Origin: Virgibacillus chiguensis
GTDB taxonomy: Bacteria > Bacillota > Bacilli > Bacillales > Amphibacillaceae
Reading direction: 5' to 3'
DNA length: 64,000 bases
Assembly: GCF_900129865.1 (NCBI RefSeq)
Contig: NZ_FQXD01000013.1
Location: 1-64,000, forward strand
Below the pieces are notes generated by a model. It did no database searches and was not told the DNA's origin. It saw only the letters and a list, made by a program, of their open reading frames with translations. The position numbers were made by a program, and so were the translations under genes. Of this stretch, positions 46,456-56,134 are shown piece by piece. Positions within the stretch are counted from its first letter, which is position 1; the number at the start of each line of letters is the position of its first letter.

Positions 46456-49400
46456 TTAGGAAAAAGGTATTTCCATGATGACTGTAGTGCCTTCGTCTGG
46501 CTCGCTAATGATGATTAATCCTTTTCCAAACATTTGTTTGAAACGGCGATTTGTATTTGCTAACCCAATCCCTTTACTTTTACTACTTGAATCTTCTAGC
46601 AAGCTTTCGACCTTATCCTCTTTCATGCCAACACCGTCATCAATAATAGCTATTTCATAATGGGTTTCAAGTTTGGTGATTCGAATAATGACCTTCCCAC
46701 CATCAATTCGTTGTAAAACGCCATGTTTTACAGCGTTCTCAACAATTGGTTGAATCGAAAGAGGTAAAATTTGAAAATTGCTATCTTCTGTAATTTCCCA
46801 TTCAATTTTTAACCTATCACCGAATCGCTCTTGTTCGATATAAAGATAAGAACGGGTAAGTTTTAGCTCATCTTCAACATGTATAAGTGTCTGTGTATTA
46901 TGAATGCCAAAGCTTAGACGTAAATAGTTTCCAAATTCATGAAGCAAAGTAACCATTCTTGATGTATCAATGGAACCTAAGGAAGCAATCGTATTTAAAG
47001 TGTTAAACAAAAAATGTGGTTGTATTTGAGCTTGAAGCCAAGCAGCTTCCGTTTTTAATTGGTCATTAATTGATTTTTTTAATTCCGTTAAAGCGCGAAC
47101 TCTAGCACGTAACTCTAAAATCTGTGCCGGTTTAGCTATATAATCATTTGCTCCTGCTAAAAATCCTGCATAAATATCCTCAAACTGTTGCCGTGCAGTT
47201 AATAACAGGATAGGTAGTTCTGATAGGCTGTATCGTTGTCTTACTGTTTGCGTTAATTCATACCCAGACATGTTCGGCATCATCACATCACAAATGATAA
47301 GATCAAACTTGCCAATTTCGATGCATTGTAATGCTGTTTCTCCACTATAAGCTGTCGCCACTTCGTAATCGGTAGATAAGATATTATATAATACTTTAAG
47401 GTTTACAGAGTCATCGTCAATAAGAAGAATTCTTTGACGTTCATTATCAATGGAGCTTGCTATAGCTGATCCACAATCGCTTTGGATCACGGACGGAGCA
47501 GGATATAAGGTTTCTCCAACAGTCTCATGATCATCTTTATCAAATGTATGGGCAATAGGGATGGTGAAAAAGAAAGTAGATCCTTTATAAAGTTTGGAAG
47601 TTACACGAATGGTTCCTCCGTGTAATTCTATTAATTTCTTACATATGCTTAAGCCAATGCCAATTCCACCGTTATTAGTTTCAGGTCTATTTTCTTGTAC
47701 ATAGGGTTGAAAAACCTTTTCCGTTGTTTGTTCACTCATACCTATGCCAGTGTCTTTTACTTGGATCATCGCCATTTTTCCTTTTTGTTTAGCTTCAATT
47801 GTTATTTCTCCTTCATTAGTAAATTTAACAGCATTATGCAGGAGATTAAATAATATTTGCAAAAGACGATTTTCATCGGCATAAAGCTTTGGAAAAGAAG
47901 GAGAAATATAAACGTTAATCTGTATTTTTTTCCCTTCTATTAGGAATGCAATCATGTCAATTAAACCAGAAATAATTGCATGTAAATCGATTTCTTTTCG
48001 TTTTAATGTGATCCGTTCATCTTTTAATCTTGTTAAGTCAACAAGGTCATGAAGCATATAAGACATTTGTTGTCCAACACGTACAAGTAGTTTTAGATGA
48101 TATTTATTATTTGAAGATAAAGTTGCACTGTCTTTATCAAGGATAGATTGACCGATATTCATCATTGCGTGCAATGGGTTTCGTAATTCATGAGATGTAT
48201 TCATTAAAAAGACATCTTTTTGTTTATTTGCTGTTTGTAAAGCTTTCGTTTGTTGTTTATTTAGATTTAGCAAATGAGCATAACGTTGCAATAAAACGAA
48301 GGCAATTAGAATATTCATTAATAAAAAATCAAATGGGTAATAGGGCATTTCTATAAGGTTGTCATTTAATAACATTCCCCATACTACATTAATTCCATAA
48401 CTAACAATGAAAAGGAGGATAATGATAGAACCCTGATCTCTTCTTTGTGTAATAGGAGCCATTAGTTTTAACATAAAAATAACAGCTATAATCACAAAAA
48501 TATTTGCTAACCAAGCTAAAGTATGAAATAGGGAGATTGGAACAATGATAAAAGCTATACTAAAAAGACCGTATATAAGTAAGAAATAAGCAAAGAAACG
48601 ATCACGTAAAATATACAGAGACTTGATAAAATACAACATAGAAATTAATGTAGTTAGAAAAAATAAATAGAGTAAACGGTAATACCATTCAATTGGGATA
48701 GGTAAGTGTATGATGACATTATCGTCAATCAGATTTGTAAATCCTACGGTAGCAAGCATAAAACCAAAATATAAAAGCGTTTTTTTATGCTGCCCTTTAC
48801 CGAAATAAACAAGACTAAATACATATATGACATGTAAAAAGTAGATGACACTTACTATCATTTGTAATACTGAAAACAAAGAAGTTTCTTTTTGCATAGC
48901 GTTTGTTGAACCAAACCATACAGAATCAGTTATACCTCCTATAAAAGGTAATTCGTGGTTGGATACATGTAGCGTCAACTCTACTTCATCTTGATCTGGG
49001 GAAAAAGGCACAGAAAAAGTTCCGTACTTTTCTGTCATACTATTTTTCACGTGTGGCTGATTCATTTGAGAAACAAGTTTTCCATCTATATATACAGCAA
49101 CTGATGAAAGAACTTCTGAAAAACGAAAGGAAAGGAGCTCTGGCCGATTTTTAGGTAACAATATTTTTAATTGGTATGTACCGAAACCGTATGCTCCGCT
49201 TTGTTCGTCGCTATTTACATCATTGATCCAGTTATGAGGGAGTTGAACGGCTTTTGTTGTTTCACTATTTATGGAAGGCGCTTGGATGAATAAATGAGGA
49301 GAAAAATTCCATGTACCATCTAATAGATATGTTTCCTCAGCTGTTAAGTTAACATCTTGAAAATTAATGACGCCATTTTCTGCAACTGGTTCTTTGGGCG

Positions 49401-49509
49401 CTTGATGGACATGTATCCAACTAATACGAAATAACATTAATAGTAAAGCGAATAAACTCATGATTAAAAATAATCGGGTTTTGGATATTTGTTCCGTCTT
49501 TTGTAACAA
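46456..49509 (-). CDS. Hybrid sensor kinase with 7TMR-DISM-like sensor and two kinase modules
   Basis: 1017 residues. TM1 (about 12-30), an extracellular beta-sandwich (LLDGTWNF, VYIDGKLVSQM, VELTLHVSNHELPFIGG), and seven membrane helices (about 205-410) of the 7TMR-DISM type. Then come HisKA (His440 in NTSHELRNPLH), ATPase 1 (NLLHNAVKFTNEG, DTGIGM), a receiver (LIDDDS, Asp741 in IICDVMMPNMSG), a LytS-type dimerisation segment (His832 in QIQPHFLFNTLNTIASLG) and ATPase 2 (PIVENAVKHGVL). TTG start behind AAAGGAA. Two complete kinase modules in one chain is unusual. Divergent from the SAPR-type regulator, its likely partner. Confidence 0.9.
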   Translation of the reverse strand: MLQKTEQISKTRLFLIMSLFALLLMLFRISWIHVHQAPKEPVAENGVINFQDVNLTAEETYLLDGTWNFSPHLFIQAPSINSETTKAVQLPHNWINDVNSDEQSGAYGFGTYQLKILLPKNRPELLSFRFSEVLSSVAVYIDGKLVSQMNQPHVKNSMTEKYGTFSVPFSPDQDEVELTLHVSNHELPFIGGITDSVWFGSTNAMQKETSLFSVLQMIVSVIYFLHVIYVFSLVYFGKGQHKKTLLYFGFMLATVGFTNLIDDNVIIHLPIPIEWYYRLLYLFFLTTLISMLYFIKSLYILRDRFFAYFLLIYGLFSIAFIIVPISLFHTLAWLANIFVIIAVIFMLKLMAPITQRRDQGSIIILLFIVSYGINVVWGMLLNDNLIEMPYYPFDFLLMNILIAFVLLQRYAHLLNLNKQQTKALQTANKQKDVFLMNTSHELRNPLHAMMNIGQSILDKDSATLSSNNKYHLKLLVRVGQQMSYMLHDLVDLTRLKDERITLKRKEIDLHAIISGLIDMIAFLIEGKKIQINVYISPSFPKLYADENRLLQILFNLLHNAVKFTNEGEITIEAKQKGKMAMIQVKDTGIGMSEQTTEKVFQPYVQENRPETNNGGIGIGLSICKKLIELHGGTIRVTSKLYKGSTFFFTIPIAHTFDKDDHETVGETLYPAPSVIQSDCGSAIASSIDNERQRILLIDDDSVNLKVLYNILSTDYEVATAYSGETALQCIEIGKFDLIICDVMMPNMSGYELTQTVRQRYSLSELPILLLTARQQFEDIYAGFLAGANDYIAKPAQILELRARVRALTELKKSINDQLKTEAAWLQAQIQPHFLFNTLNTIASLGSIDTSRMVTLLHEFGNYLRLSFGIHNTQTLIHVEDELKLTRSYLYIEQERFGDRLKIEWEITEDSNFQILPLSIQPIVENAVKHGVLQRIDGGKVIIRITKLETHYEIAIIDDGVGMKEDKVESLLEDSSSKSKGIGLANTNRRFKQMFGKGLIIISEPDEGTTVIMEIPFS

Positions 49510-50236
49510 AGCTGTTCATTCCTTTATCTAAATGTAAGAAATTTGCTTTTAATAATACTATTTCATTTAGGTTAAGTTAGTATGGATTGTTTTGTTTATT
49601 TTTGTGCTGTTTTATAGAAAGCAATAGCGTGTTAAAAGCACCAATTGCAATTGTTGCTTCTATGAATATAGTACTAAAAAGTATAGATTGCAAGGTTAAA
49701 CTATTCGTTTAAATGGTAAAAAAAGTATATTTATAGTATATTTCATTCGCATCTAATTGTATTGTCGTTCTTCATGTAAGTTGTCAAGACTATTTTTCGA
49801 TCGCAACGGTAATACACCAACCTGGATTTTTGCAACATACACGTACAAAAAGTATGAACAACGAGGTACTTTAACACGTTTTGTCATATTCTAAAGAGAA
49901 TATCTTACACTCTAGACATATTCCGTAATTTACTAATAAAAGATAATGTAGATTTTTTCCATCCTATGCTATGCTAAAAGTATATGAAAAAGGTTGAATA
50001 CAATGCAACAAGATGCATATAAAAGCGTCTTTATGTCTTGAAAGCATCGTATATTAGATGTAAAGCACACTGATTTTTTATCTACATATAGGTTGTTGTA
50101 AGGAACAAGGATAAATAATGTATGACCTTATACTACAATAAGTATACACAGTAGATAAAATGACCTAAAAGCCCAATTCGTTTTAAGTATGTTTTTACTA
50201 TAAAACGTAGGTAGGTTTGAAAGGGAGGCTACCGAA
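49510..50236. other. 727-bp gene-free region between hybrid kinase and response regulator
   Basis: No coding frame with a ribosome site. It should hold the two divergent promoters. A short palindrome-rich AT sequence (CAATTGCAATTG near 49645) is present. No sigma hexamers convincing enough to list. Confidence 0.45.
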
Positions 50237-51367
50237 TTGAAAGCCATTCTTGTAGATGATGAACAAATGGCATTGGATTTTTTAGAACATTTATTAAAGG
50301 AACTTGATGGAATAGAAATTGTCGATAAACTTACAAATCCTTTTTTTGTAAAAACAAGTATAAGTAAAAATAATCCAGAGGTTGTATTTTTAGATATTAA
50401 TATGCCACAAGTAAATGGACTGGAATTAGCTGAGCAAATTTTGGAACTAGATTCTAGCATCCATATTGTATTTGTGACGGCGTATGACGAATTTGCTATT
50501 AAAGCATTTGAAATTAATGCATTAGATTATTTGTTAAAGCCTATTCAAAAAGACCGTTTAAAGAAAACGATTCAACGCTTGGAGGGGGATATTTTATTTC
50601 ATAATGAAAAGAGTATGTTGCAGCAGGATCGTTTACGCCTGAATGTTTGTGGTAGTTTTTCCATCACAAAAGCAAATAGAGAAGTGGACTTGATCTCTTG
50701 GCGAACTTCAAAAGTTAGAGAGTTGTTTCATTATTTGCTTCATAACAGAGGGAAACTAGTAAGGAAATCATTATTAATTGAATTGTTATGGGGGGAGTTG
50801 GATCCAGAAAAAGCTTATGCACAACTTTATACAGCTATCTATCATGTTAGAAAAACATTAAAGCAATACCCAGATAATTTTCAACTGGAAAATATGACAG
50901 AAGGATATATTTTATCTACTCAAGCCATCGATATCGATATTGAATTATGGCAAAAAAAACTGGCAGGTTATGCATCTGTTGAAAAGAATAATATTGACCG
51001 TTATGTTGAAGCAATGGAATATTACACAGCGCCTTATTTTGATGACTATGATTATTGGTGGGCAGAAAATGAAAAGATTAGATTCGAAAGAGTATGGTAT
51101 AGAACAGCGATGCAGATAGCTAAAGTTTTTACATCTATTTCGTCCTATGATAGAGCAATAGAATGGTATAAACGCATTTATGAACGCTACCCAGAACAAG
51201 AAGAAGTACATTTTGCAATAATGAAGCTGTATTCTTTCAGGAACGAAACAGAAAAAGTGGAAAGGCAATATGCTTATTTAAAAACATTACTACAAACGGA
51301 ATTAGGGACTAGCCCAAATACAGAAATTACAAGTTGGTACCGTCAGTGGAAAAAATATCATATGTAA
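50237..51367 (+). CDS. SAPR-type response regulator (receiver + wHTH + BTAD)
   Basis: 376 residues from a TTG with AGGGAGG eight bases upstream. Receiver with ILVDDEQMA pocket, Asp53 in VVFLDINMPQVNG and Lys in YLLKPIQKDR. A winged-helix OmpR/SARP-type DNA-binding domain (about 145-215, SWRTSKVRELFHYLLHNRGKLVRKSLLIELLW) comes next, and a bacterial transcriptional activator domain of helical repeats (about 235-376). This 'SARP-like response regulator' architecture is found in bacilli beside 7TMR-DISM hybrid kinases. Targets probably include the sortase gene downstream. Confidence 0.92.
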   Translation: MKAILVDDEQMALDFLEHLLKELDGIEIVDKLTNPFFVKTSISKNNPEVVFLDINMPQVNGLELAEQILELDSSIHIVFVTAYDEFAIKAFEINALDYLLKPIQKDRLKKTIQRLEGDILFHNEKSMLQQDRLRLNVCGSFSITKANREVDLISWRTSKVRELFHYLLHNRGKLVRKSLLIELLWGELDPEKAYAQLYTAIYHVRKTLKQYPDNFQLENMTEGYILSTQAIDIDIELWQKKLAGYASVEKNNIDRYVEAMEYYTAPYFDDYDYWWAENEKIRFERVWYRTAMQIAKVFTSISSYDRAIEWYKRIYERYPEQEEVHFAIMKLYSFRNETEKVERQYAYLKTLLQTELGTSPNTEITSWYRQWKKYHM

Positions 51368-51690
51368 AAGTGAATGTATAGACATTTGTATATCTTAAAT
51401 AATTGTAATTAATTACTCATTATAAACTGTAAAGAATTTGTAAAGGAGGGAAAGGTATAATGTATTTTGGTATAAATTACTAGGTTGTTGGTATGATTGT
51501 TTAAAATAAGTTAAATTTTAGTTGGCTCAAAACGTGAAATTTGTCATGAAACCAATCTATCATAGAGGTTATAACTCTTTTTATACGCTAAGGGGCTCTC
51601 ATGACTTCTATGGAGCGGCTATCTGTTGGGGGAAAATATTAAAACAGAATGCTGCAGACAAGTTTTCTAATATGGAGGAAGAAGAAAGCA
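51368..51690. other. Leader region of the sortase gene
   Basis: Holds a ribosome-site-like AAAGGAGGG followed by a 7-codon frame (MYFGINY, about 51462-51485). A 60-codon open frame (51522-51704) overlaps the sortase start but has no ribosome site. Neither is convincing as a gene. It may be the remnant of a lost gene or a long 5' leader. Confidence 0.35.
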
Positions 51691-52287
51691 ATGAAAATTA
51701 CTAAACGTAGCATAGGTATTTGCTTCATGATTGCTGGAGTAATATTCGTGTCAATCCCGTTTTATTATGAATGGAAACAAGCAAAACAAGTTGCAGCATT
51801 AGAAGAAGCTTTAGCGCTGGTGACGGAATCGGATGAGAATGCTGTTGATTTATCGTCGATAGAAGATCTCCCGTTTTCAGAAGAAGAGCTAAAGGGCGTA
51901 ATTGAATTAGAGATCCCTTCCATTGACCTCAAACAAAAAATCCTAACCCAAACTACGGAAGAAAATTTAAGCATTGCTTTAACACAAATTAAATCAAATC
52001 AAACACCGGGAGAGGGTAATTTTACCGTTGCTGGTCATAGAGGGTATCGAGGAGATCGGCATTTTAGACAACTACCTAATGTAAAGCCAGGCTCTAAAGC
52101 TTTTTTACACACAGCGAAACAAACTTTTATTTATGAAATTAAAACATCAGAAGTAATTGAACCAACAGCTGTGGAAGTTTTGGATGATCGTGCAGGTGAA
52201 GATGAGCTTACTCTTATCACATGCACCCTCGATGGTAAGGAGCGAATTGCAATTAAAGGAACGCTAGTAGGAAAAAATGATTTATGA
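51691..52287 (+). CDS. Sortase (class D-like)
   Basis: 198 residues from the ATG at 51691. An uncleaved N-terminal membrane anchor (ICFMIAGVIFVSIPFYY) precedes the sortase barrel. Catalytic His in FTVAGHRGYRGDRHF, Cys in LTLITCTLDG, Arg in KERIAIKG; the TLITC and H-R-G pattern fits class D. Joins LPXT-type surface proteins to the cell wall. No sorting-signal substrate is encoded in this window. Sits downstream of the SAPR regulator and upstream of a LuxR gene. Confidence 0.9.
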   Translation: MKITKRSIGICFMIAGVIFVSIPFYYEWKQAKQVAALEEALALVTESDENAVDLSSIEDLPFSEEELKGVIELEIPSIDLKQKILTQTTEENLSIALTQIKSNQTPGEGNFTVAGHRGYRGDRHFRQLPNVKPGSKAFLHTAKQTFIYEIKTSEVIEPTAVEVLDDRAGEDELTLITCTLDGKERIAIKGTLVGKNDL

Positions 52288-52426
52288 TCATGATAAAAAA
52301 CGAGCAAACAAGGAATATAGCTATGTCATTTTTAGTGTGCTTATATAAAACCTCTAGCCCAACACCTGTGGAAACATAGTTCTATAGGATTTTACCATAA
52401 AAGTTCTATTGGAGGTGAAGTAGAAA

Positions 52427-53101
52427 ATGATAAATGTACTTATGATGAATACAAGCGACATTTTTACACAGGGATTAAAAATTTTATTAGAAGGCGAAGA
52501 CGATCTGGAAGTTTTAGAAGTCTCCGATCGAGAATCCAATTTTATTGAACAGATAAGTGATTTTGAACCAGATATATTGCTAGTTCATTTAGTTCATGGA
52601 GTAAGTGATACATTAAAAAAACAAATAAATGAAATAAGAGAAAAGTATAAACAAATCAGGGTTATATGTATTTTTGTATCCTATGATAAGAAGTTGATCA
52701 AGGAAGCTTTAACTTTAGGGGTAAAAGGCTTTTTACTAAGTCACAGTAGTGGAGAGGGGCTTATTCATTCCATTCGAAGCGTGTGGCAGCATCAATATGT
52801 GTTTGCGGATGAAATTGTTACGGAAATGATTGACTTTTTAGGAACAGAGTGTATGAACAAAAAAGAAAAACTTAGCCGTTTTTTTTCTTCGCAAAATATG
52901 GATATGAATGATAGAGATATTGATATATTATTTTTAATTTATAAAGGGTATAAAAATTTAGAAATAGCTAATGAATTGAATTTGTCAGAAAAAACAGTTC
53001 GAGACTATGTGAGCAAGGTGTATAAAAAATTACAAATAAATCATCGTCATAAAGTTAAAGCATATTTGACATCCATTATACACGAAAAAATGAAAGAATA
53101 A
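52427..53101 (+). CDS. LuxR/NarL-type regulator with degenerate receiver
   Basis: 224 residues. A receiver-shaped N-terminal domain (1-120) and a LuxR HTH (about 155-215, MNDRDIDILFLIYKGYKNLEIANELNLSEKTVRDYVSKVYKKL). The receiver has lost its chemistry: the acidic pocket reads VLMMNTSD, the phospho-acceptor position in DILLVHLVHG is His54 instead of Asp, and the conserved Lys is replaced in GFLLSHSSG. It should therefore act independently of phosphorylation. Ribosome site GGAGGTGA. Probably co-regulated with the sortase. Confidence 0.9.
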   Translation: MINVLMMNTSDIFTQGLKILLEGEDDLEVLEVSDRESNFIEQISDFEPDILLVHLVHGVSDTLKKQINEIREKYKQIRVICIFVSYDKKLIKEALTLGVKGFLLSHSSGEGLIHSIRSVWQHQYVFADEIVTEMIDFLGTECMNKKEKLSRFFSSQNMDMNDRDIDILFLIYKGYKNLEIANELNLSEKTVRDYVSKVYKKLQINHRHKVKAYLTSIIHEKMKE

Positions 53102-53137
53102 AACAGACAAACTTCTCAAAAGAAGTTTGTCTGTTTT
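53100..53137. terminator. Bidirectional terminator
   Basis: A near-perfect 17-bp stem AAAACAGACAAACTTCT/AGAAGTTTGTCTGTTTT, loop CAAA, between the convergent LuxR and EamA genes. Confidence 0.92.
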
Positions 53138-53996
53138 ATTCTAGTCGACTTTGTTGATTGTTCTTCATAAACATATACAAAGAAGCGCTGAAAATGGTGA
53201 GGTAACCGATGATACTTAGTACATCTGGTATTTGTCCAAAGAGGGCTATACTGATTAATGCAGAATAGACAACTGTGGAATAGAAAAAGATAGATATTTC
53301 CTTCGCTGGTGCGTATTTGTAAGCAATTGTTATGCCGAATTGCCCTACAGTAGCAAAAATACCCGCTAATAAAAGGTAAACCCATTGTTGCCAAGACATA
53401 GGTTCATAAAATGCGATGACAAACGGTAATAAAATTACAGTTGTAAAAAATGAAAAGTAAAAAACAACAGTGTAAAATTGTTCTTTTCTACCTAACACAC
53501 GTAAAACGGTATAAGCTCCTGCTGCAAATACTGCTGAGAGAAAACCTGCAATATAGGGGATAATTTCTGATGAAAATGTCGGTTTAATAATGAACAGTGT
53601 TCCAGCAAAAGCAATGATGATCGATATTACTTGAAATAATCGTGTTTTCTCTTTTAAAAAGAGAGCTGCAAAGATGATGGTGAGAAAAGGACTCATTTTA
53701 TTAAGCATATCTGCATCCGACAGAACTAAATGGTCAATGGCGTAAAAGTTAAGCAAAATCCCTACAGCTCCTAAACTTGACCGAAGCAGTAAAAATTTTT
53801 GGCTGTCTTTTTTTCCAAATAAGCTTGCACCATAATATTTTACGAATCCAAATGCAATGACCATAGATATTGCATTTCGAAAAAGTGTTTTTTGTACTGT
53901 TGGAACATCGCCTGAAAGCTTAATAAAAGCTCCCATCATAGAAAAACCAAACGCGGACAATAGTAATAAAATAATACCTTTATTACGGTTACTCAT
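53136..53996 (-). CDS. EamA/DMT-family transporter
   Basis: 286 residues from the ATG at 53996, nine bases after GGAG; an ATG at 54005 is too close to that site. Ten membrane helices in two EamA repeats: GIILLLLSAFGFSMMGAFIKL, then LLNFYAIDHLVLSDADMLNKMSPFLTIIFAALFLKEK with the typical KE end. The second repeat includes TVGQFGITIAYKYAPAKEIS. Probably exports a metabolite; substrate unknown. Confidence 0.88.
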   Translation of the reverse strand: MSNRNKGIILLLLSAFGFSMMGAFIKLSGDVPTVQKTLFRNAISMVIAFGFVKYYGASLFGKKDSQKFLLLRSSLGAVGILLNFYAIDHLVLSDADMLNKMSPFLTIIFAALFLKEKTRLFQVISIIIAFAGTLFIIKPTFSSEIIPYIAGFLSAVFAAGAYTVLRVLGRKEQFYTVVFYFSFFTTVILLPFVIAFYEPMSWQQWVYLLLAGIFATVGQFGITIAYKYAPAKEISIFFYSTVVYSALISIALFGQIPDVLSIIGYLTIFSASLYMFMKNNQQSRLE

Positions 53997-54025
53997 AGTT
54001 GTCATCTCCAAATTAGTGAATTTAT

Positions 54026-54080
54026 TAAAAACGACAGCTTTGTCATAAAAACTTGGCGACAAGCCAAGTTTTTTCTAAAG
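54026..54080 (+). repeat. Family B repeat, copy 7 (3' half)
   Basis: ACGACAGCTTTGTCATAAAAAC followed by the perfect 11-bp hairpin AAAAACTTGGC-GACAA-GCCAAGTTTTT and TCTAAAG. The left hairpin half is absent. Located just upstream of the EamA gene. Confidence 0.75.
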
Positions 54081-54176
54081 TACTTCAACAAAGACATATT
54101 CTTTCATAAAAGTGATTGAATGTCTAGAGAAAACAACTCATCCTACACGCTTAAAAAACTGGTAACAAATTTGTAG

Positions 54177-54539
54177 CAATTTTACTTTGTTAAACCGAAT
54201 GTTTTTGCAGAAGTAGAAGATGATATGCAGATAGCAAGAGAAGAAATATTTGGTCCTGTTGTTGCTGTTTTCCCATTTGATACGACAGAAGAAGCAGTTA
54301 AAAGAGCAAATGATAGTCAATATGGGCTAGCAGCTGCCGTTTGGACTGAAAATATCCGAACAGGACATCAAATTGCAAGAAGGTTAAAAGCGGGTACCGT
54401 ATGGATGAATGATTGTAATCAGGAAAATCCTGCTGCTGCATTTGGGGGATATAAGCAATCAGGTATAGGCCGTGAGATGGGAAAGTATGCACTCGACAAT
54501 TATACAGAAGTAAAAAGCGTTTGGGTTAATTTACAATAA
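54177..54539 (+). pseudogene. Aldehyde dehydrogenase remnant (C-terminal part)
   Basis: Encodes only the last ~120 residues of an NAD aldehyde dehydrogenase, starting at FYFVKPNVFAEVEDDMQIAREEIFGPVVAVFPF. It then continues NDSQYGLAAAVWT, GTVWMNDCNQENPAAAFGGYKQSGIGREMG and ALDNYTEVKSVW. The N-terminal cofactor domain and catalytic Cys are missing, and a TAG stop precedes the fragment. AFGGYKQSGIGRE and the NDCN segment resemble betaine-aldehyde-type enzymes. Likely left by a deletion. Confidence 0.85.
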
Positions 54540-54770
54540 AGTAAGTATTGCTAAGTAAAGGCATTTCATAATCGATTCATTTTCTGAGCTTGTTACTTGA
54601 TGGAAGAAGGGAGTCGTTTGAGGAAATTACCAGCTATAAGCAAATGCAACATAGAACAAGCCGACTATAAAACGTTCGAAATTGCACTCTTTCTGAGAAA
54701 ACAATCAAATTTTGGATATATAGATACTAATACATACTTTGAAAAATCTGCTGATTTCAGTACTATGATG

Positions 54771-55967
54771 CTAATAGTAAACTTTTTTGTTCTTTTTTAA
54801 AACAGCAATGACAAAAAGGCAGGATGAAAGGAACATAACAAGAGCGAGGATAACGATTGTAATCCGCAGTGATAGGATATCAGCTGTAATACCTATTGCT
54901 AAGATAAATAAAACTTGCAGCGTACTTTGTATGAACTGGAATATACTAGTTACCCTCCCCATAATATCTACCGGTACATTATTTTGATAAAATGTCATGA
55001 TGCCTGCATTTAGATATACTAAAAAAAATCCTAAGATTAAAAAACCAATAACAATGGATGTGAAAGACCAAGAGAAAGCGTAAATGACATACCCAACTGC
55101 AGTCATAATAATGCCAATGCTTATCATGTTTCTTATGGAGAATTGATTTGAAAATACAGATAATAAAATAGCACCTAAAACAGAACCAAGCCCCGTTAAG
55201 CTAATTAACAGACTATATTCAATTTCAGATAGACCTATAATTTGCTGTGTGAAAACGACTTCTTGTGCATCCATAGCAAAGGTAAACAGCATAATAAAAA
55301 TAAAGCCCAGATAGATATAGCTTACATATTTGTTTTCTTTTAGAAAGCGTTGTACCACAGTAAAATCTTTTATAATTTGCGAAAAGGTCAAATTAGGGAT
55401 TGCTTCTTTTACAATGTATTCAGTCTGGGAGATAAATAACAATAAAATGGATGCTAATAAAAAGGATATGGCGTTGAGCCAAAGCGTTATCTCTACACTT
55501 ATTGATAAAATAAGTGTACCACCGATGGCTGGGCCAATGATAAAGGCGCCAGAACTAGCAAATGAATGAAAAGAGTTGAAGCGTTTTCTTTTTTCGTTTG
55601 GAACGAGAATCGTAATGTAAGTAGTTGATGCAGGATGGAAAAAAGCGTTCGCTATACTCAGAACGACAAGGATAATATAAATGACAAGCATGTTTGGTGC
55701 AAAGGGGATGAGGCTGATAAAAACAGCTCGGATTATATATGTTACGATCATTACATAGCGCTTACTCCGATAATCAATAAAACTTCCTGTCCAGAACTTT
55801 GTGAGTATATTTGTTAATGGTCCGATAATCCAAAGGCCTGCAACTGCGGCTGCTGAACCAGTAAGCTGATAAACAATGATGTTAATAGCTACTAAATGGA
55901 TAAAATTACCAATACTTGAAATGCTATTGGATAACAATAATAATATCGGATTTTTCCAATTATTCAT
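54771..55967 (-). CDS. MFS transporter (MFS_3/enterobactin-exporter-like class)
   Basis: 398 residues with twelve predicted membrane helices. The first loop reads TGSFIDYRSKRYVMI, equivalent to the G-x-x-x-D-R-x-x-R motif. The central AFFHPASTTYITILVPNEKRKRFNSF and IGPAIGGTL are typical of this class of drug or siderophore exporters. Substrate unknown. Start ATG with GGGGAGAG upstream. Stand-alone gene next to the ALDH remnant. Confidence 0.87.
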   Translation of the reverse strand: MNNWKNPILLLLSNSISSIGNFIHLVAINIIVYQLTGSAAAVAGLWIIGPLTNILTKFWTGSFIDYRSKRYVMIVTYIIRAVFISLIPFAPNMLVIYIILVVLSIANAFFHPASTTYITILVPNEKRKRFNSFHSFASSGAFIIGPAIGGTLILSISVEITLWLNAISFLLASILLLFISQTEYIVKEAIPNLTFSQIIKDFTVVQRFLKENKYVSYIYLGFIFIMLFTFAMDAQEVVFTQQIIGLSEIEYSLLISLTGLGSVLGAILLSVFSNQFSIRNMISIGIIMTAVGYVIYAFSWSFTSIVIGFLILGFFLVYLNAGIMTFYQNNVPVDIMGRVTSIFQFIQSTLQVLFILAIGITADILSLRITIVILALVMFLSSCLFVIAVLKKNKKVYY

Positions 55968-56095
55968 TCCGAAGTTCTCTCCCCATTTTATGTTAAGGAA
56001 AGTATAGCATAAAATTTCACCGACAGTGATAACGAAATTTTTAATTAACTACTAATAAAAAATTGTATATACAAGCAGCGATAATTATATTTTTT

Positions 56096-56134
56096 TAACT
56101 ATAAACGAAAAACGCCTTATACTTTTTCCTATAT
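56096..56134 (-). repeat. Family B repeat fragment, inverted
   Basis: Read on the minus strand: TATAGGAAAAAGTATAAGGC and then TTTATAGTTAA, the left hairpin of family B. It is one of the few fragments in the opposite orientation. The rest of the 55968-56334 gap has no supported gene. Confidence 0.5.

Noticed and set aside
51522-51704. 60-codon frame overlapping the sortase start
   Set aside because: No ribosome site and starts at a TTG; kept only as a remark in the leader region.
54597-54800. 67-codon plus-strand frame between the ALDH remnant and the MFS gene
   Set aside because: Runs into the 3' end of the MFS gene and shows no family or domain features.
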